This document shows, piece by piece, positions 1 through 11,840 of a stretch of DNA of 64,000 bases. The position numbers were made by a program, and so were the translations under genes. This stretch comes from Geosiphon pyriformis (Eukaryota; Glomeromycota; Glomeromycetes; Archaeosporales; Geosiphonaceae). The notes below the pieces were generated by a model. The model saw only the letters and a list, made by a program, of their open reading frames with translations, did no database searches and was not told the DNA's origin. The stretch is from the NCBI GenBank assembly GCA_016748015.1, contig JAAOMT010000776.1, positions 124,755 through 188,754 on the forward strand, read 5' to 3'. Positions within the stretch are counted from its first letter, which is position 1; each line of letters opens with the position of its first letter.

Positions 1-1321
1 GACCATACTGTGGAAAGCTTATCATCATAAAGGACCTATAAAAGAATATTACTAATTTATTATAATGACTGAAATTCTTTTCAAGACTATTCATATGATA
101 CCTGATAACCTTCCATACATAATTGGTGAGCTCGAAGGATATGCTCCATCTGATTAATCTCTAAAAATTTTTTAACAACCTCAGCCCCGAAGGTGTACCC
201 AGCACCTCTAATAGAAGTAAATTATTTAGGAGCTAATTGTTAAATCGCTTATTAAGTAATTATGAGTAATAATATATCAAGAAAAACCCACCTTGGAGAA
301 ATGGCAAACTCGTCTTTATCAGGGTCTGGATCGGACCAAACCAAATCTGCCATCGGTCCCTCGTGTGGTATTTCTTTTTGTCATATGTATAGAATTATCT
401 TCTGTTATTTCAAGTTAATAAGAATCATAGAACCGAAAAATTTTTTCTTCACCTCGAAATCGATCCAATATTTTGATTTGATCAATACTATGTATCGATG
501 GTGAGAGGCCTGGTATGACATAAGGATAAAGTTGAAATGTATGTTTTTGAATGGCTAATATAATATTCAATATTTACCTCCGTGAACACAGAATATTCGA
601 TCGTCAATCACCACAGACAATGTGAGAAAATCAAACATATCTGTAAAGTAGTGCCAAACACTAGCATTACCGTACTTTCTGATACATTCAGTATAAAACC
701 CGTAAGTCTGCAAAAGTTGAGAATCAGAATCCAAATTTTTATGAGAAGGCGTGTTAAGAATTCAAATTTGAATGTATCTCAGATAGTGGATTTTGGCTAC
801 CTGTGTCACGGCTCTAGATTCATGATTTCCTCGAACAAGTTGAACTCTCTCTGGATAACGTAACTTCAGGCAAGTTAATAAAGAAATAGTTTCCACACTG
901 AATAATCCTCGATCCACATAATCGCCTGCAGGAAACCGAATAAGGCGTTTATAAAAATTCGGCTAACGCGTCTTGCATCGTGGATTAAAGATTGAATTTT
1001 GGGTCAAAGTTTTATGTACCGAGGAAGAGATAGTTCGTGTATGGACTATATCCTCCAATTCGAAAAATCTCAATTAAATCGTAAAACTGCCTAAATAGTG
1101 TCATATTCTTGGGTAGCTTCTTATTGGTGAGGGTTGAGCGGGAAAAAATTGTCCTACCCATGTATGTCACCAACAACAGTTACGGGAGCAGAAATATGAA
1201 TGACGTTACTTTCTTTCATCAATAATTCTTTAGTCTTTTCACATATTTCTTTGAGCAAAGATTCCGCAAGTAGTTGTTTCTGCAAAAGTTGCTCGATGCA
1301 AGCGTCAAGATCTAAGGGCAT
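1..1321 (-). CDS. PPG1: PPG1-like PP2A-family Ser/Thr protein phosphatase catalytic subunit (partial, 8 exons)
   Basis: Catalytic subunit of a PP2A-like phosphoprotein phosphatase; it removes phosphate from Ser/Thr using a two-metal centre. Spliced translation on the minus strand uses exons 1158-1321, 1020-1090, 801-925, 578-707, 453-509, 292-373, 102-207 and 1-35; all seven introns begin GT and end AG, are 64-94 bp, and keep frame. The protein starts [13 protein letters not shown] and has the family motifs GDIHG (end of exon 1), GDYVDRG (exon 2/3 junction), [30 protein letters not shown] and RAHQL, ending at the window edge in DKLSTVWS. The N-terminus and the KESNVIHI block resemble yeast/fission-yeast Ppg1 more than Pph21/Sit4. 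In yeast Ppg1 works in the Far complex and in glycogen metabolism. The C-terminal part and any methylated tail lie outside the window. Several antisense and frame-shadow ORFs here are not genes. Very likely a functional host gene. Confidence 0.93.
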
Positions 1322-1700
1322 TTTGAAAGAATTCCGTTTCCTGATATCTTGATAAGATTAATTATTAATAACTTGTCAATTTTACAAATTATTTGGTAAC
1401 ATTTTTTACTTTTAATATACATACAACATAGTTCATGCAATTTTTCCATGTGATTAACTTTTTATATTCTAAATGTGGCTTAAATTATGTTAAAATTACA
1501 TAAAACCTTTGTTTAATCAAGTACACATGTGTTTAAAAAAATTTACATATGTTATTAATAACATATATACAGATTTTTTAAGAAAATATTATTTAAAACA
1601 ACAAAAATAGCACAAATATAGTTTAAATTTTGTAAAAGTTTTTATTATTAAAATTAATTTTTGTATTTAAGTTTTTAAAAAAGCAAATTTATATATTATG

Positions 1701-1740
<40 letters not shown>

Positions 1741-1753
1741 TAACAATATTACT
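1322..1753. promoter_or_regulatory. Upstream region of PPG1, AT-rich, up to the first repeat
   Basis: About 430 bp separates the PPG1 start codon from the left inverted repeat. It contains AT-rich single-copy-looking sequence, a local palindrome around 1549-1566 (ATGTTATTAATAACAT), and an ATT microsatellite at the distal end. No defined promoter element can be called. Any PPG1 promoter must lie here or inside the neighbouring element. Confidence 0.4.
1708..1741. repeat. (ATT)n microsatellite
   Basis: About eleven perfect ATT units lie immediately outside the left inverted repeat. Simple sequence; no function inferred. Confidence 0.9.
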
Positions 1754-2410
1754 AAAGGCTTTTGGTTTTTTATTTTGAATATTGTTGCTGTTATTTTGCT
1801 GTAAATTTTTACTTATTGGAAGCTATTAAATCTCCATAACTGAATTTATCTTCAAATTATCTTTTATAATTTAAACTGCTAAGCTTATAAATAAAATAGC
1901 CAGTTCTATGTCAGTTATTTTGTGTAGTTATTTTGTAATAAAAATCAACTTTTTTTCAAAAATTGTTTATTTAAAAGCTTACTAATAATATGTAGTTACT
2001 TTGTAATAAAAGTCAACTTTTCTATAAAAATCTTGTCTATAAGCTATTATATATAATAAAAAATAAAATAAAAATAAAAAAAATGAAAAAAAATGAAATT
2101 TTGTTTAGAGAATTGTTTTCTGTTTAGACTTGAAATAATTAATGAATTTATTAAAATTAATAGCTAGTTAATTTTAAAACATTAATTAAGATTTAAAGAA
2201 TTTTAATTCATTAATTATAATAAATTATGTTTTTAAAGTATTTGATACTTTATTAATTTGTACTAAAAGACTTGTTTTAAGAAAAATGATTTTAATATAA
2301 GATATATTTTCTCAAAAAAAAAGTTTTTTTTTATATAATTTATAATAGTACTAGTTTATAAACTTGAATTTTTCTTTTTTTGTTATAATTTTGATAAATT
2401 AAAGATATAT
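1754..2410 (+). repeat. Left long inverted repeat
   Basis: Matches the reverse complement of 10250-10884 over its whole length by eye. Conserved landmarks include TTAAATCTCCA, GAATTTATCTTCAAATTATC, AATTTAAACTGCTAA and ATGTAGTTACTTTG. Differences are mostly transitions and small indels. Confidence 0.75.
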
Positions 2411-2585
2411 TTTAGCAAATTACAAGTTGTCTTGATGTTGTAGTTTTATCTTTAAAAAATACAGTTTAATAAAAATTTGATTATTTAAGCATTGTTAAAT
2501 AGCTAAATTAAATATGGAATTGATTAGATTTTTGTTAAATTGTATTACAAAGAACTAATTAATTGTTAAGATTAATTTTATTGTT

Positions 2586-2960
2586 GTTTGAAAATTGATT
2601 TTGTGATGTAAATTGGTTTTGTTAAACCAATTTTTATGCAAATACTTAATATTGTTAAGTAAATAGTAATTAATATTATTAAATCTGTAATAATTGCTAA
2701 TATTGTTGTTGTATTAGTTGTAAAACAGATTGGTAGTAGTTGTTTTAAAATCTTAATAAGTAATAAATTAGTGGTGATAATAATATAACTGTTAAAGTTA
2801 AAAATAATATTAATTATTTTTTTGTTGTTGATCTTATTGCATTTTTTAACAGTCTTGTTTTTAATGTTTTGGAATTTTATAATAGTAATAACTTTAAAAT
2901 TAGTTGTTTGATAATAAAAAATTGCTTTGGTTTTATTATTGTAGTGATTAAAATTTTTGT
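2586..2960 (+). repeat. Decayed coding fragment shared with 34690-35075 (inverted)
   Basis: This stretch matches the reverse complement of about 34690-35075. Both encode, in the same frame, a peptide with NIVVVLVVKQ, KNNINYF and FNVLEFYN / FNILEFYN. It is therefore a piece of a dispersed coding repeat, read on plus here and on minus at 34.7 kb. I do not recognise the protein. The open frame at 2957-3163 probably continues it. Confidence 0.5.
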
Positions 2961-3419
2961 TGTTATTGTTGTTTTTGTTGGTTGGTGAAATATTTTTTGA
3001 TTTTCTGAATCAGTTAATTAATTTTTTTTTTAGCTATAAAACTGATTTTTTTAATTGCAAGATTAACAAGTTTGGTATAATTTGTTTTTACTATTGTTAT
3101 TTTGTAGGTTTTAGTATATTAAATACAGTTAGAGAGATTTTAAATTTCATAGATCAATTTTGAAATAATCCACAAAAAATTTCTGTAATCTAATTAATGT
3201 TTAGTATTATTAGCATAAAAAATTTGATAATATTTTATTGATTAAATACTTCAAATAAAAATCGAAACTAACAGTAGAAACATATTTTTATAAACACAAA
3301 GTTTCAGAATTCATAAAAATTCACACAATTTTACATAATAGTTTTTTATTAAATTGGATTTAAAATTACATCTTGCTTTATAATAAATGCTAAAGACTTA
3401 TCCTGTTTATTTAAATCTT

Positions 3420-6060
3420 TTATCAGTAAATATAACAAAAGTCAATTAGTAAAATATAAGACCAAAAAAAGTCAAAGATGGCAATATATATTAGCTAGTG
3501 TTACAACAGAAAGAATAATAGAAATAACTAAGTATTTTCTTAGATTAACTATATTATTTGACTTTTTAAACAATTATTTTTTATGTAAAAGACATTATAA
3601 TCAAATTGTTGTTAAAAAGTTTTTTATTAAATAAATTACTAAATCAAATAATTCAACTTTTTTAAATTTAAAAAAACAGAAAAAAAAAACCAAAACTTTC
3701 TAATAATAACAAGTTGTTAAAATTAAAAAAAACTTTTTCTGATTTTAGAGCCCAAGTATTCTTGTCATATTTAATATATAAAGTTTATATAAAATAAATA
3801 CAGAAGCTAGAAAATATTAATCAGCAATTATTATCTGAGAATGTAATATTAAAAAAGTAATCAGATAAAGCATTTAATAATCAATAAGATTATATTAAAT
3901 TCATAACAGAAATTACTAAAAGAGAACAAAATAATTTGTATAATAATATAATAAGTTTGAAAAAAATCATGAATATTTTAGTCTATATAGTCTTTTAAAG
4001 TATTGTTTTTTAATATGGCTTGCAAAATAAAATTCAGTCATTGTAAGATTTATTGAAACTTTTATTCATAATAAAGATGAATATTAAAATAAAATAAAAA
4101 AGCTTTTTAAATATGCTGTAGCAGTTAATACTATATATAGATTAAGGCACTTAAAATATGTTTCTGCTATTAATTTAGCCACTTCAACAATCAAATATTT
4201 AGTAACAAGATCGAAAATAGTCATTAATATTGATAATTATATTATAAGTTTCAGTTGCTATAAAAAGTTTACTAACTGGTTAGAAAGTTTGGCTATAGAA
4301 CAGTCAAAGCTTCCCAAAAGATTTTTATTTTTAGTTTTTGACAATAAACAAAAAGATCAAAAAAATTACTTAAATTATAAATATAATACAGTCATATTTA
4401 ATATTATTATAAGTTTTGTTGCTTTTAATTATAATCAAATTAATGATATTCAAAATATAGATCCTTGATTGTATTCTGAACTTTCCAAAAAAAAATATAA
4501 GAAATTATTTTCTTTAACTTTAAGTATGATAAATGAAATTCATAAAGAACTTACTAATTATTTTACTATTATTTTAGAAGAGTTTTGTACAGAAAAAAGT
4601 CAAAAAACAAATATAATTAATGAATTAGTACAATATTAAAGCCAAATTAGTTCTCTAAAAAAATGTTCAGCTTGTTAATTGTCTAATATTAATAATAAAA
4701 AACAAGTTTGTTCTGTATGCCATAACAAATTACCAACAATCACCAAAATTAATCAATTGAATAAATCAGTTGATATTGCCAAAAAATCCATTTTTTATTT
4801 TTACACATTTGAAAATACACAATTGTATCTAAAAATTAAGGTTTATATGCCACAATTATATGTTCCTAATCCAATAGCCATAAATTCAAACTTAATTGCC
4901 AATATTCGAAAGGTTTTTGAGCATATTTAAGAACTATTTAGCATTAAAGATAGTAACTACAGATGGGTTGTAGTAATATATAATAGAGTATCTTATTATT
5001 ATGCATAAATGATCAAAAAAGATTTTTCTTGGCTTATATTAGTTCTAAGTGCTTTTTATAAAGAGATGAATATATTAAAAACATTTGTTAAACTGAATTA
5101 AAATATTAATATAAAATATTTTACATAATGTCAGAGATATTAGAGTAAAAGTCAACTACAGTTTTTTAAAAAATGTCCTAATCATTATAAGTTGTAAGAT
5201 TTAATATGTAATATATATAAACATGCAATGGCTTCCAAATTAATGTGGCCATATATTGTTTTTAAGAAAAATCTATTTGTTAAAGATTACTTAGAATGAG
5301 TCCAAAATGAAACAGATTTCATATTTAGGTTAAAGTATAAACAAGTTTTTTTTTATTTACAAGCAATTATTAACTTTTATATTGAAATTTGTTTTAATAG
5401 GTCTTTATTAAGACTTGTGGCTAAACAAATATTTGCACTAATTTGGTCTGCTTGGCACCATTCTATTTACCAATTAATTGAAATTGTTGATAAAGAACAA
5501 TAACTACAATTAAAGTCTAAAGTTTACAAGCTGATTCAAGAAAGAATTGTAATTTTTTAATCTAAACTTTTAAATCAACATCAAAACCATGATGCAATAC
5601 TTGAAAAAATTAACAAAACACTCAAATTATTGATTTTTTTTACATTTTTACAATGGCATTAGGAAATTACAGTATGTAATTGTATTAAATTTGAGAAATT
5701 GTGTACTAACCTCTTTAATATTATTGGATATTCTAAAAGTGAAATATACAAGTCTTATATATATTTTAGCTTTATTGCTAAATCAAATCAATTTTGAGTT
5801 CAGATAAAAAAAACACAGTTTGTAAATCCAAATGTTTCTAATTGTGTTTTTTGTAATATTGGTCATGAATAAATATTAAGTGAAGAAATAAAAAAATTCA
5901 GTGAAATTATGTAAATAAAAAAAATAAACTTTTTTAAAACAAAGTGAATTAAAAAAACATTGTTAGGTACTTGGAAACCAATTCCAGTAACAAGTAAAAA
6001 AGCAGATTATCAAAAAATATTAATTTATTAATAAAATCACAACTATTATTTATTATTAAC
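3420..6060 (+). pseudogene. Large repeat-encoded protein, possible DDE-type transposase, heavily decayed
   Basis: A single ancestral reading frame can be followed across ~2.6 kb despite dozens of stops, nearly all TAA/TAG where Gln is expected, plus a few frameshifts. Visible blocks in order: a basic N-terminal part with a CKRHYNQ motif, a coiled-coil-like stretch near 3800-3970, YRLRHLKYVSAINLA (4140-4200), a CSAC / CSVC Cys pair region (4665-4725), YVPNPIAINSNLIANIRKVF (4857-4917), WVVVI followed by a degraded DGVPY-like site (4962-5000), then FYKEMNILKTFVKLNWNI. Later come HAMASKLMWPY, RPLLRLAA-like, IWSAWHHSIYQLIE and a C-terminal PIPVTSK. The order resembles a large protein family I remember as highly repeated in Rhizophagus-type genomes, perhaps related to DUF6589/KDZ-like transposases. 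That assignment is from memory and uncertain. Its place between long inverted repeats fits a transposase. Not functional. Confidence 0.5.
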
Positions 6061-7805
6061 TCTTTAATACTTCTTTTAAGTAATTATGTTTTTAAAGCTT
6101 ATCAAGTTAATTGTGTGATAGCCTAATAAATATCTTTTAAGAAGTTAGAAATATATTGTATTGTGTACAGTTTTGTTTATGTTAAATTGGATGTATTACT
6201 ATTTATAATTGAAACTATAATCAGTTAATATATAATACTTGTATTTCTAAAGATGTTAACTATAAACCCAATGCCCATAATACAATTGTTTTTATGGTGG
6301 ATAATATTTTTAATATATACAGCCCAAGAGTTGCATAAAATATAAATTATGGTCATTGTGGCATTAATATTTATATTGTTCAATATAATGCTTGGCAAAA
6401 TTTTTGTTCAGAGCTGTAATATGGGTTAGGCCTTCTTGCTGATACATGTTTTATGAGATTCTAAATTCTATCTAGTTCTATTATTTGAACACATGGTTGA
6501 GATATCTACCAGTTGTTAAAGAAAAAACTACTGGATAGATTTCATAAAGCTTTGACAACTATTATTGCCAATTGTTTAATAGTAATAATTTTCAATACAT
6601 AGCCTTTTGCCACTTCTTTTTATTGATTTCTATTTGCACATTTTTTACAAGCTAAAAAATTTGAATTACATACAAAAATTTTATCAGCTATCAAAATTAA
6701 GCTTAGTGCCAATATTGCCATTGTATTATATATACTTATTTTTAAAACATAATATGTTGAATCTAAATCCAAATTTCTATTCTGTGTAATTATGTTTAGA
6801 TTATAAAAAACATTCAACACAGATTTATTTGCCCCAAAAAAGTCGATTTTTAATATATCTTTAAAACTATCAATCAAACTTTTGCTTGCTAATATTAAAT
6901 ATTGGTCAAATGATAAATATGATTGCTAGTATAAAGTTTTTTTTTAATTATAGATGCTAAAGTTGGTGTGAAAATGTATTTATTGGATATATATTAGAAT
7001 TTTTATGCTTTAATTTTTATTACTGATTACATTTTTTTCCTAAAGAAAGATAAATTTGAATTCTATTTTTAGTTGATTTGCTCAAACAATATCTTATTAA
7101 CAAACTTGTTTCTAAAGAATTCTATTGGGCCATTATTCTTGTTTGTAGACCTGTTAATTCCTTCTTCTAATATAAAAAAAAAGTAATCTTATTAGCCAAA
7201 GTTTGATTCAGAGTAACTTTATTAATACTCATAGCAATAGTCTCCAAAACACTACCAGCCTTTAAAGCACTACCAGTCTTCAAAGCACTAAGAGCAACAG
7301 TACTATACCATATGTCAACTATTATTAAAACTCTCATAATACTTACAAACAACAAGTCAAATATAATAGTTCTATTATTGTCTTCTGATAATAGTAGTAA
7401 CTTATAAAGAAGAAGAGTAATTAAATGTTGTAATATTTCAGAAATTTTGTTTAATGTTTTATAATTGTTTCCAGAAACTTTTCTAATTTTTTTTACTATC
7501 ATAAAAAATGATTTCTATTAACAAATCAGAAAATCTTCTTAACTGTACTAATATATAGAACACTAAAACAAAATATAATAAAGTACATATTATTTGATTT
7601 AACTTATAAAAAAACAGCAATATTACCAATTAATTTTATAATAAAAACATATTTAATACAACTGATTACAAAAAAAAACTTTTAAGAAACACTTCAATAA
7701 AAAATCTATACTTTTTTTAGCACATTAAAAGAAAAACAACAAAATATAGCCACTTATATTAAATACTTTTAAGCTTAACAAAAAAACAGTATAATAACAA
7801 ACTTC
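6061..7805. other. AT-rich region with unidentified decayed coding traces
   Basis: Plus-strand frames around 6240-6460 keep readable pieces (VNYKPNAHNTIVFMVDNIF, IVQYNAWQNFCSELQYGLGL) and a minus-strand open frame (6877-6620) ends in CKKCANRN. A 111-codon minus frame at 7502-7167 contains ALSALKTGSALKAGSVLE. These look like remnants of repeat proteins but I cannot assign a family or decide the coding strand. No intact gene. Confidence 0.3.
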
Positions 7806-8817
7806 TGTTATCGGTAAACTAAATAAGGTATAACAGTAATGTTTGGTGCTCAAGCTTTGAGTTTTTAAGGAGCTTTTAATGGTTTTTTTTTGGTAAACTT
7901 GTTTAATGTGTTAGTGTTATCAGTTTCTGAAGGTCTGTTGGATTTTTATGAATTTATCTATGAAGTTTTTTGGTTATAAGACACAGAAAAATGTTTCACA
8001 ATATTGCAACTTCTTGTATATAAATGTGAGCTATCTTCTCCAAGCTAATAAGTGCAGTTATTAGAGTTTGGTAGTGTTTTTTTACTTTTTTGGTAAGCTA
8101 CCAAGATAATGTTAATATCCAAACTTAAGAGAAGCTTTTTTCTTTTACCAGGCTATTATAAAGTCTATTTCTAGACAGTCAATTTTCTTATATTGCTATT
8201 CTACAAGAGAAAATAAAATAAAATAAAATAAAATAAAATAAAATAAATAAAATAAAAAAAGATGAATTAGTATTATTAATTGCCATAATTAAAAGTAATT
8301 GGTTCAGATTATTAAAAGTTCAAGACATTTATGCTAAGAACATCTCTCTTAAAATGAAAGTATAAAACAAGAATTAGTTTGATTCAAACATAAGATAATT
8401 GATGACCATATATTGATAATTTTGTAGTTTTTCAAATAAGTCCTTTATTTTTGTAAGATGTAATAATTATAAGGAAGAGAAAAATTGATTCTTGTCTAGA
8501 TGCTTTTTTAACTTTTACAACTACTTGTTTTTATATATTTTTTTGGTTCTATAGGATTGTTTTTTAATTGTTTTGTTTTTGCTAACTATTGCTTTGCTAT
8601 TTTGTTATTATTTTATTCTTTTATATTATTACTAATTATTCTATATTTTAACTAGTTATTTCATATTATAATATATTATCAAGTTTTGTATTATGTTATT
8701 TTGAGTTATTACATATTATTCTGTGTTTTTTTATGTTATCCTGTATTATTTTATATTGTCATGTTTTTGGTCACATTTTCTCTATAACTTTAAATTGGTT
8801 TTTCTATTCAGGTAATA
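7806..8817 (-). repeat. LTR3 family long terminal repeat, minus orientation, probably solo
   Basis: Matches the reverse complement of 26453-27443. On the plus strand it begins TGTTATCGG and ends GGTAATA, consistent with a TG...CA LTR that has suffered transitions. Internal landmarks shared with the other copy include the TTGGTTATAA block near 7970 and an array of TTATNTTATTNTGTATTATNC-like repeats (8600-8760). No primer site is next to its 3' end (left side), so it is probably solo or truncated. Confidence 0.6.
8211..8257. repeat. (AAAAT)n microsatellite inside the LTR3 copy
   Basis: About nine AAAAT-type pentamers with one shortened unit. The other LTR3 copy (26453-27443) lacks this expansion, so it arose after the copies separated. 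Confidence 0.85.
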
Positions 8818-10249
8818 TTGCTATCTACTATTAATAAATTCAAAATTGGAAATAAAGTTTTTTTATACAAAATTAAGACTGAAAAACAATAAAGTAAAAA
8901 TTTTGATTATAAATAAAATAAACCATTTTATATTCATAAAATTCTAAACAATAAATTATATAAGACTTAATAATAAAATTCTAGCAAAAGTTATACATAA
9001 AAATTAATTAAAATACTATTACTTCAGAATTAATTCCAAATTATTAATTTTACAAATTAATATATATATTTTTTAATTAATTTTAAAGATATTTTTTGAA
9101 ACTTAAAACCAATAGTTATAATAGAACAATAATTAAACTAAAACATTTAATTTAATTATATACTAGTATATTTTTTAAAAATAATACAAAAACATTAAAC
9201 AAAAATAAAAAAATAATTGCCAAAAAATATCTAATTCAAAAATATATAAAATTTCTATACCAAAATTAATTTTTTTTTTTACAAATTTAGAAAATTTTTT
9301 ATAATTTATAATAATTATTTCCTAAAACATTCAACAAATATTCCAAAAATTAATAATAACTTTAAAAATACTTCTTAACTTGCTTATAATAATCAATAAA
9401 AGTCAAATTAATTATATTTAGAAAAAAATTACAATTTTAGTAATAAATAATTTACAGAATTATTATTCTTATAAAAAATACAAGAAGTTTTTTGAAATTT
9501 ATTTACCCAAATTTTTGAAGCAAGCTTTAAAAAAAACCCAATTTTTTACTTTTATAAACATTTTTCTAAATGCCATAATACAACAAAAACTTTAACTGTA
9601 ACTTAACAAAAGCAGTAAATATATCTTTATTTAATGATATTTTTAAATTAAAAAAACACTGCACCAATGAAAACTAAAACTTGAAACAACCAATCTCATT
9701 TCTAAAGCCATATAAAAACAAATACATTACAAATTTAAAACAATAGCTAAACCAACAAATATGTAATACAAATTTAGAGCAGCTTTTAGACTTTACAACT
9801 TATTTAATACTTGTAAAAATGTTCTATAAAATCCAATACTTTAACCAATAAAGATTAATATATTAATAAATTTACAAAACTAAAATTTCAACAATTTTAA
9901 ATCAAATTACTTTAATAATATTGGATTATTATTTAGATATTACAGATAATACTTGAATTTTAATAAAGCTCAGTCTTAAGAAAGAGATTATGTTATTAAC
10001 ATGAAATTATCTTTATAATTTTTATTCTTAATTAGCATATATTATTATTTTAATTATTACTTGTTATTTAATCAAATTATTAAATATTACTATCTAATTA
10101 ATAATTTAATTTGTATAATATACAAATATAATAATTAGATTATGCAATATTTTAAACTTTATAATATTTAAAAATTTGCCAAAATTTGTAGAATTTTGTA
10201 AATTAATTCAATAGTTATTAAAATAATTTATAATTCATAAAAATAATTT
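8818..10249. other. Very AT-rich stretch without recognisable genes
   Basis: About 1.4 kb of sequence with runs of A and T and no open frame of note. It lies within the putative inverted-repeat element. I see no conserved motif. Confidence 0.5.
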
Positions 10250-10884
10250 ATAGATTATAAAAATTTATCTTTAGTTTATTAAAATAATAGCAAAAAAAAA
10301 TGCAAATTCAAAGACTAGTATTATAGCAAGTTGTATAAAAGAAATGCTTTTCTCCTTAAAAAAATATATCTTATCTTAGAATTATTTTCTTTAAAACAAA
10401 TTTTTTTGTACAAATTAATAAAATATTAAATACTTTAAAAAAAAACATAATTCAATTTAATTAGTTACGAATTAAAATTTTTCAAATTCCAACTAATATT
10501 TTGAAATTAATTAGCTATTAATTTTAATAATCTGTTAATAACTCCAAATTTAAACAGAAAATAATTTTCTTAATAAATTTTTTTTTCTTATTATAATCTA
10601 CAAATAAAATTTTTGTAAAAGAGTTAACTTTTACAGCAAAGTAACTACATATTTTAATAAGCTTTCAAATAAGTATTTCTTAGAAAAAAATTGATTTTTA
10701 TTGTAAAATAATTATATAAATAACTAATATAGAATTGGCTATTCTACTTATAAGTTTAGCAGTTTAAATTATAGAAGATAATTTGAAGATAAATTCAATT
10801 ATTGGAGATTTAACTACTTTTAATAATTAAAAATTAACAATAAAATAATATTAACAATAATTAAGAAAAGAAACCAAAAACTTT
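10250..10884 (-). repeat. Right long inverted repeat
   Basis: Reverse complement of the left repeat at 1754-2410. The outer end CCAAAAACTTTC (10873-10884) pairs with AAAGGCTTTTGG at the left. Immediately to the right begins a LINE-related segment. Confidence 0.75.
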
Positions 10885-11840
10885 CAATAGCAATAGTTAA
10901 AAAAAACACTAATAACAATATTAATAACAGCAATTAAAGAAAACTTAAAAGCAAAATCTACATAAAACAACTTAATATTGTTCTTTAAAATTAACTTAAA
11001 TCTAATAAAACTAAACAACAAATAAAATAAAAAATTAATTAAAACTAATTTAATCTTAAATATAGTACCAAATACTAAAATAAAGACCACTTATTCAGAA
11101 AATTTTTAATAACTAAAAATTGTTTTTTAAATATTATTAAAAACAATACTAAAAAACAAAAAAAAATTGGTTTAGTTTTTATTTGATTAGCTTAATTTTT
11201 AAAATTAAATAATCTAATAGATTGTTTTGCTTTTAGAATCAACAATAATCTGTTAAAAAACACCATATTTGGCAATATAACCAGTAATTAATCTTAATTT
11301 ATCTTAAAAAATATGCTATTGTTTTTATTATTTATATTAAAAAAAAGACTAATTGTTATTAAAGAGATTTTATTTAAAATTTTATTTAAAATTACAAAAA
11401 AATTCAATATAATAATAATAATTATAAGTAACTATTACTGTTTTTTTGAGTTTTTTGTTTTTTTGTTTATTTATAAAATAGTAATAATAGTAATATTAAT
11501 AATAAAAACAAGAAAAACCAACTTGTTTACTAGTTTATTATTAAAAACTTTGGGATTTTTAAAGAGAATAAAAACAATACTAGAACTAATTCAAATATGT
11601 CTTTTAGAAAAAACTTTAATTGAAAAAGAATTATTAGTTAAAGATAAAATAAATGCTTTAAAAACTGTTAAAAGCAGTTTTTTACTATTAATATTTAAGA
11701 GAAATATTGTTAAAATGTTTTATTTAGCTATTTTAATAATAAAAAAACTCTTTTTTATTAAAACTTTATTAATTATTATAAGAAAGTAATGTTTAAATCT
11801 TTGCTTTAATTATAATTATAAAAATAAAAAATAAAAAAAG
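10885..11840 (-). pseudogene. Old 5' fragment of an ORF1-only LINE copy
   Basis: Aligns with the 5' portion (right-hand part) of the half-LINE copies at 38449-40891, 55316-57789 and 58352-60733. Shared blocks are TTTAATCTTAAATATAGTACCA (11048), the AATATGCTATTG / AATGTGTTGTTG block (11308) and the terminal AATTATAATTATAAAAAT (11806). It lacks the zinc-knuckle half. More A+T-rich than its relatives, so probably the oldest copy. The plus-strand open frame at 11313-11789 is an antisense shadow. Confidence 0.65.

Larger units (their letters stand above)
1754..10884. mobile_element. Putative ~9.1-kb element bounded by ~650-bp inverted repeats
   Basis: Two long inverted repeats (1754-2410 and 10250-10884) face each other with matching outer ends (AAAGG/CTTTTGGTTT on the left, GAAAGTTTTTGGTTTC read inward on the right). 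Between them lie a decayed ~2.6-kb coding region on the plus strand and later insertions such as an LTR at 7806-8817. The simplest reading is one large DNA transposon with long terminal inverted repeats; the alternative is two unrelated copies of a repeat in opposite orientation. Possible target duplication (CAATATTAC left, CAATAGCAA right) is weak. The right end abuts an old LINE piece, as if inserted into it. Confidence 0.45.

Noticed and set aside
262-863. Two plus-strand open frames (80 and 93 codons)
   Set aside because: They are antisense to PPG1 exons and introns and have no protein-like features.
7830-7850. TTTGGTGCTC at 7838 as a primer-binding site
   Set aside because: Alignment with 26453-27443 places it inside the LTR3 sequence (TTTAGTGCTC in reverse complement), not beside an LTR end.
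8211-8257. Possible origin or telomere-like repeat
   Set aside because: Simple (AAAAT)n microsatellite within an LTR, absent from the sibling copy.
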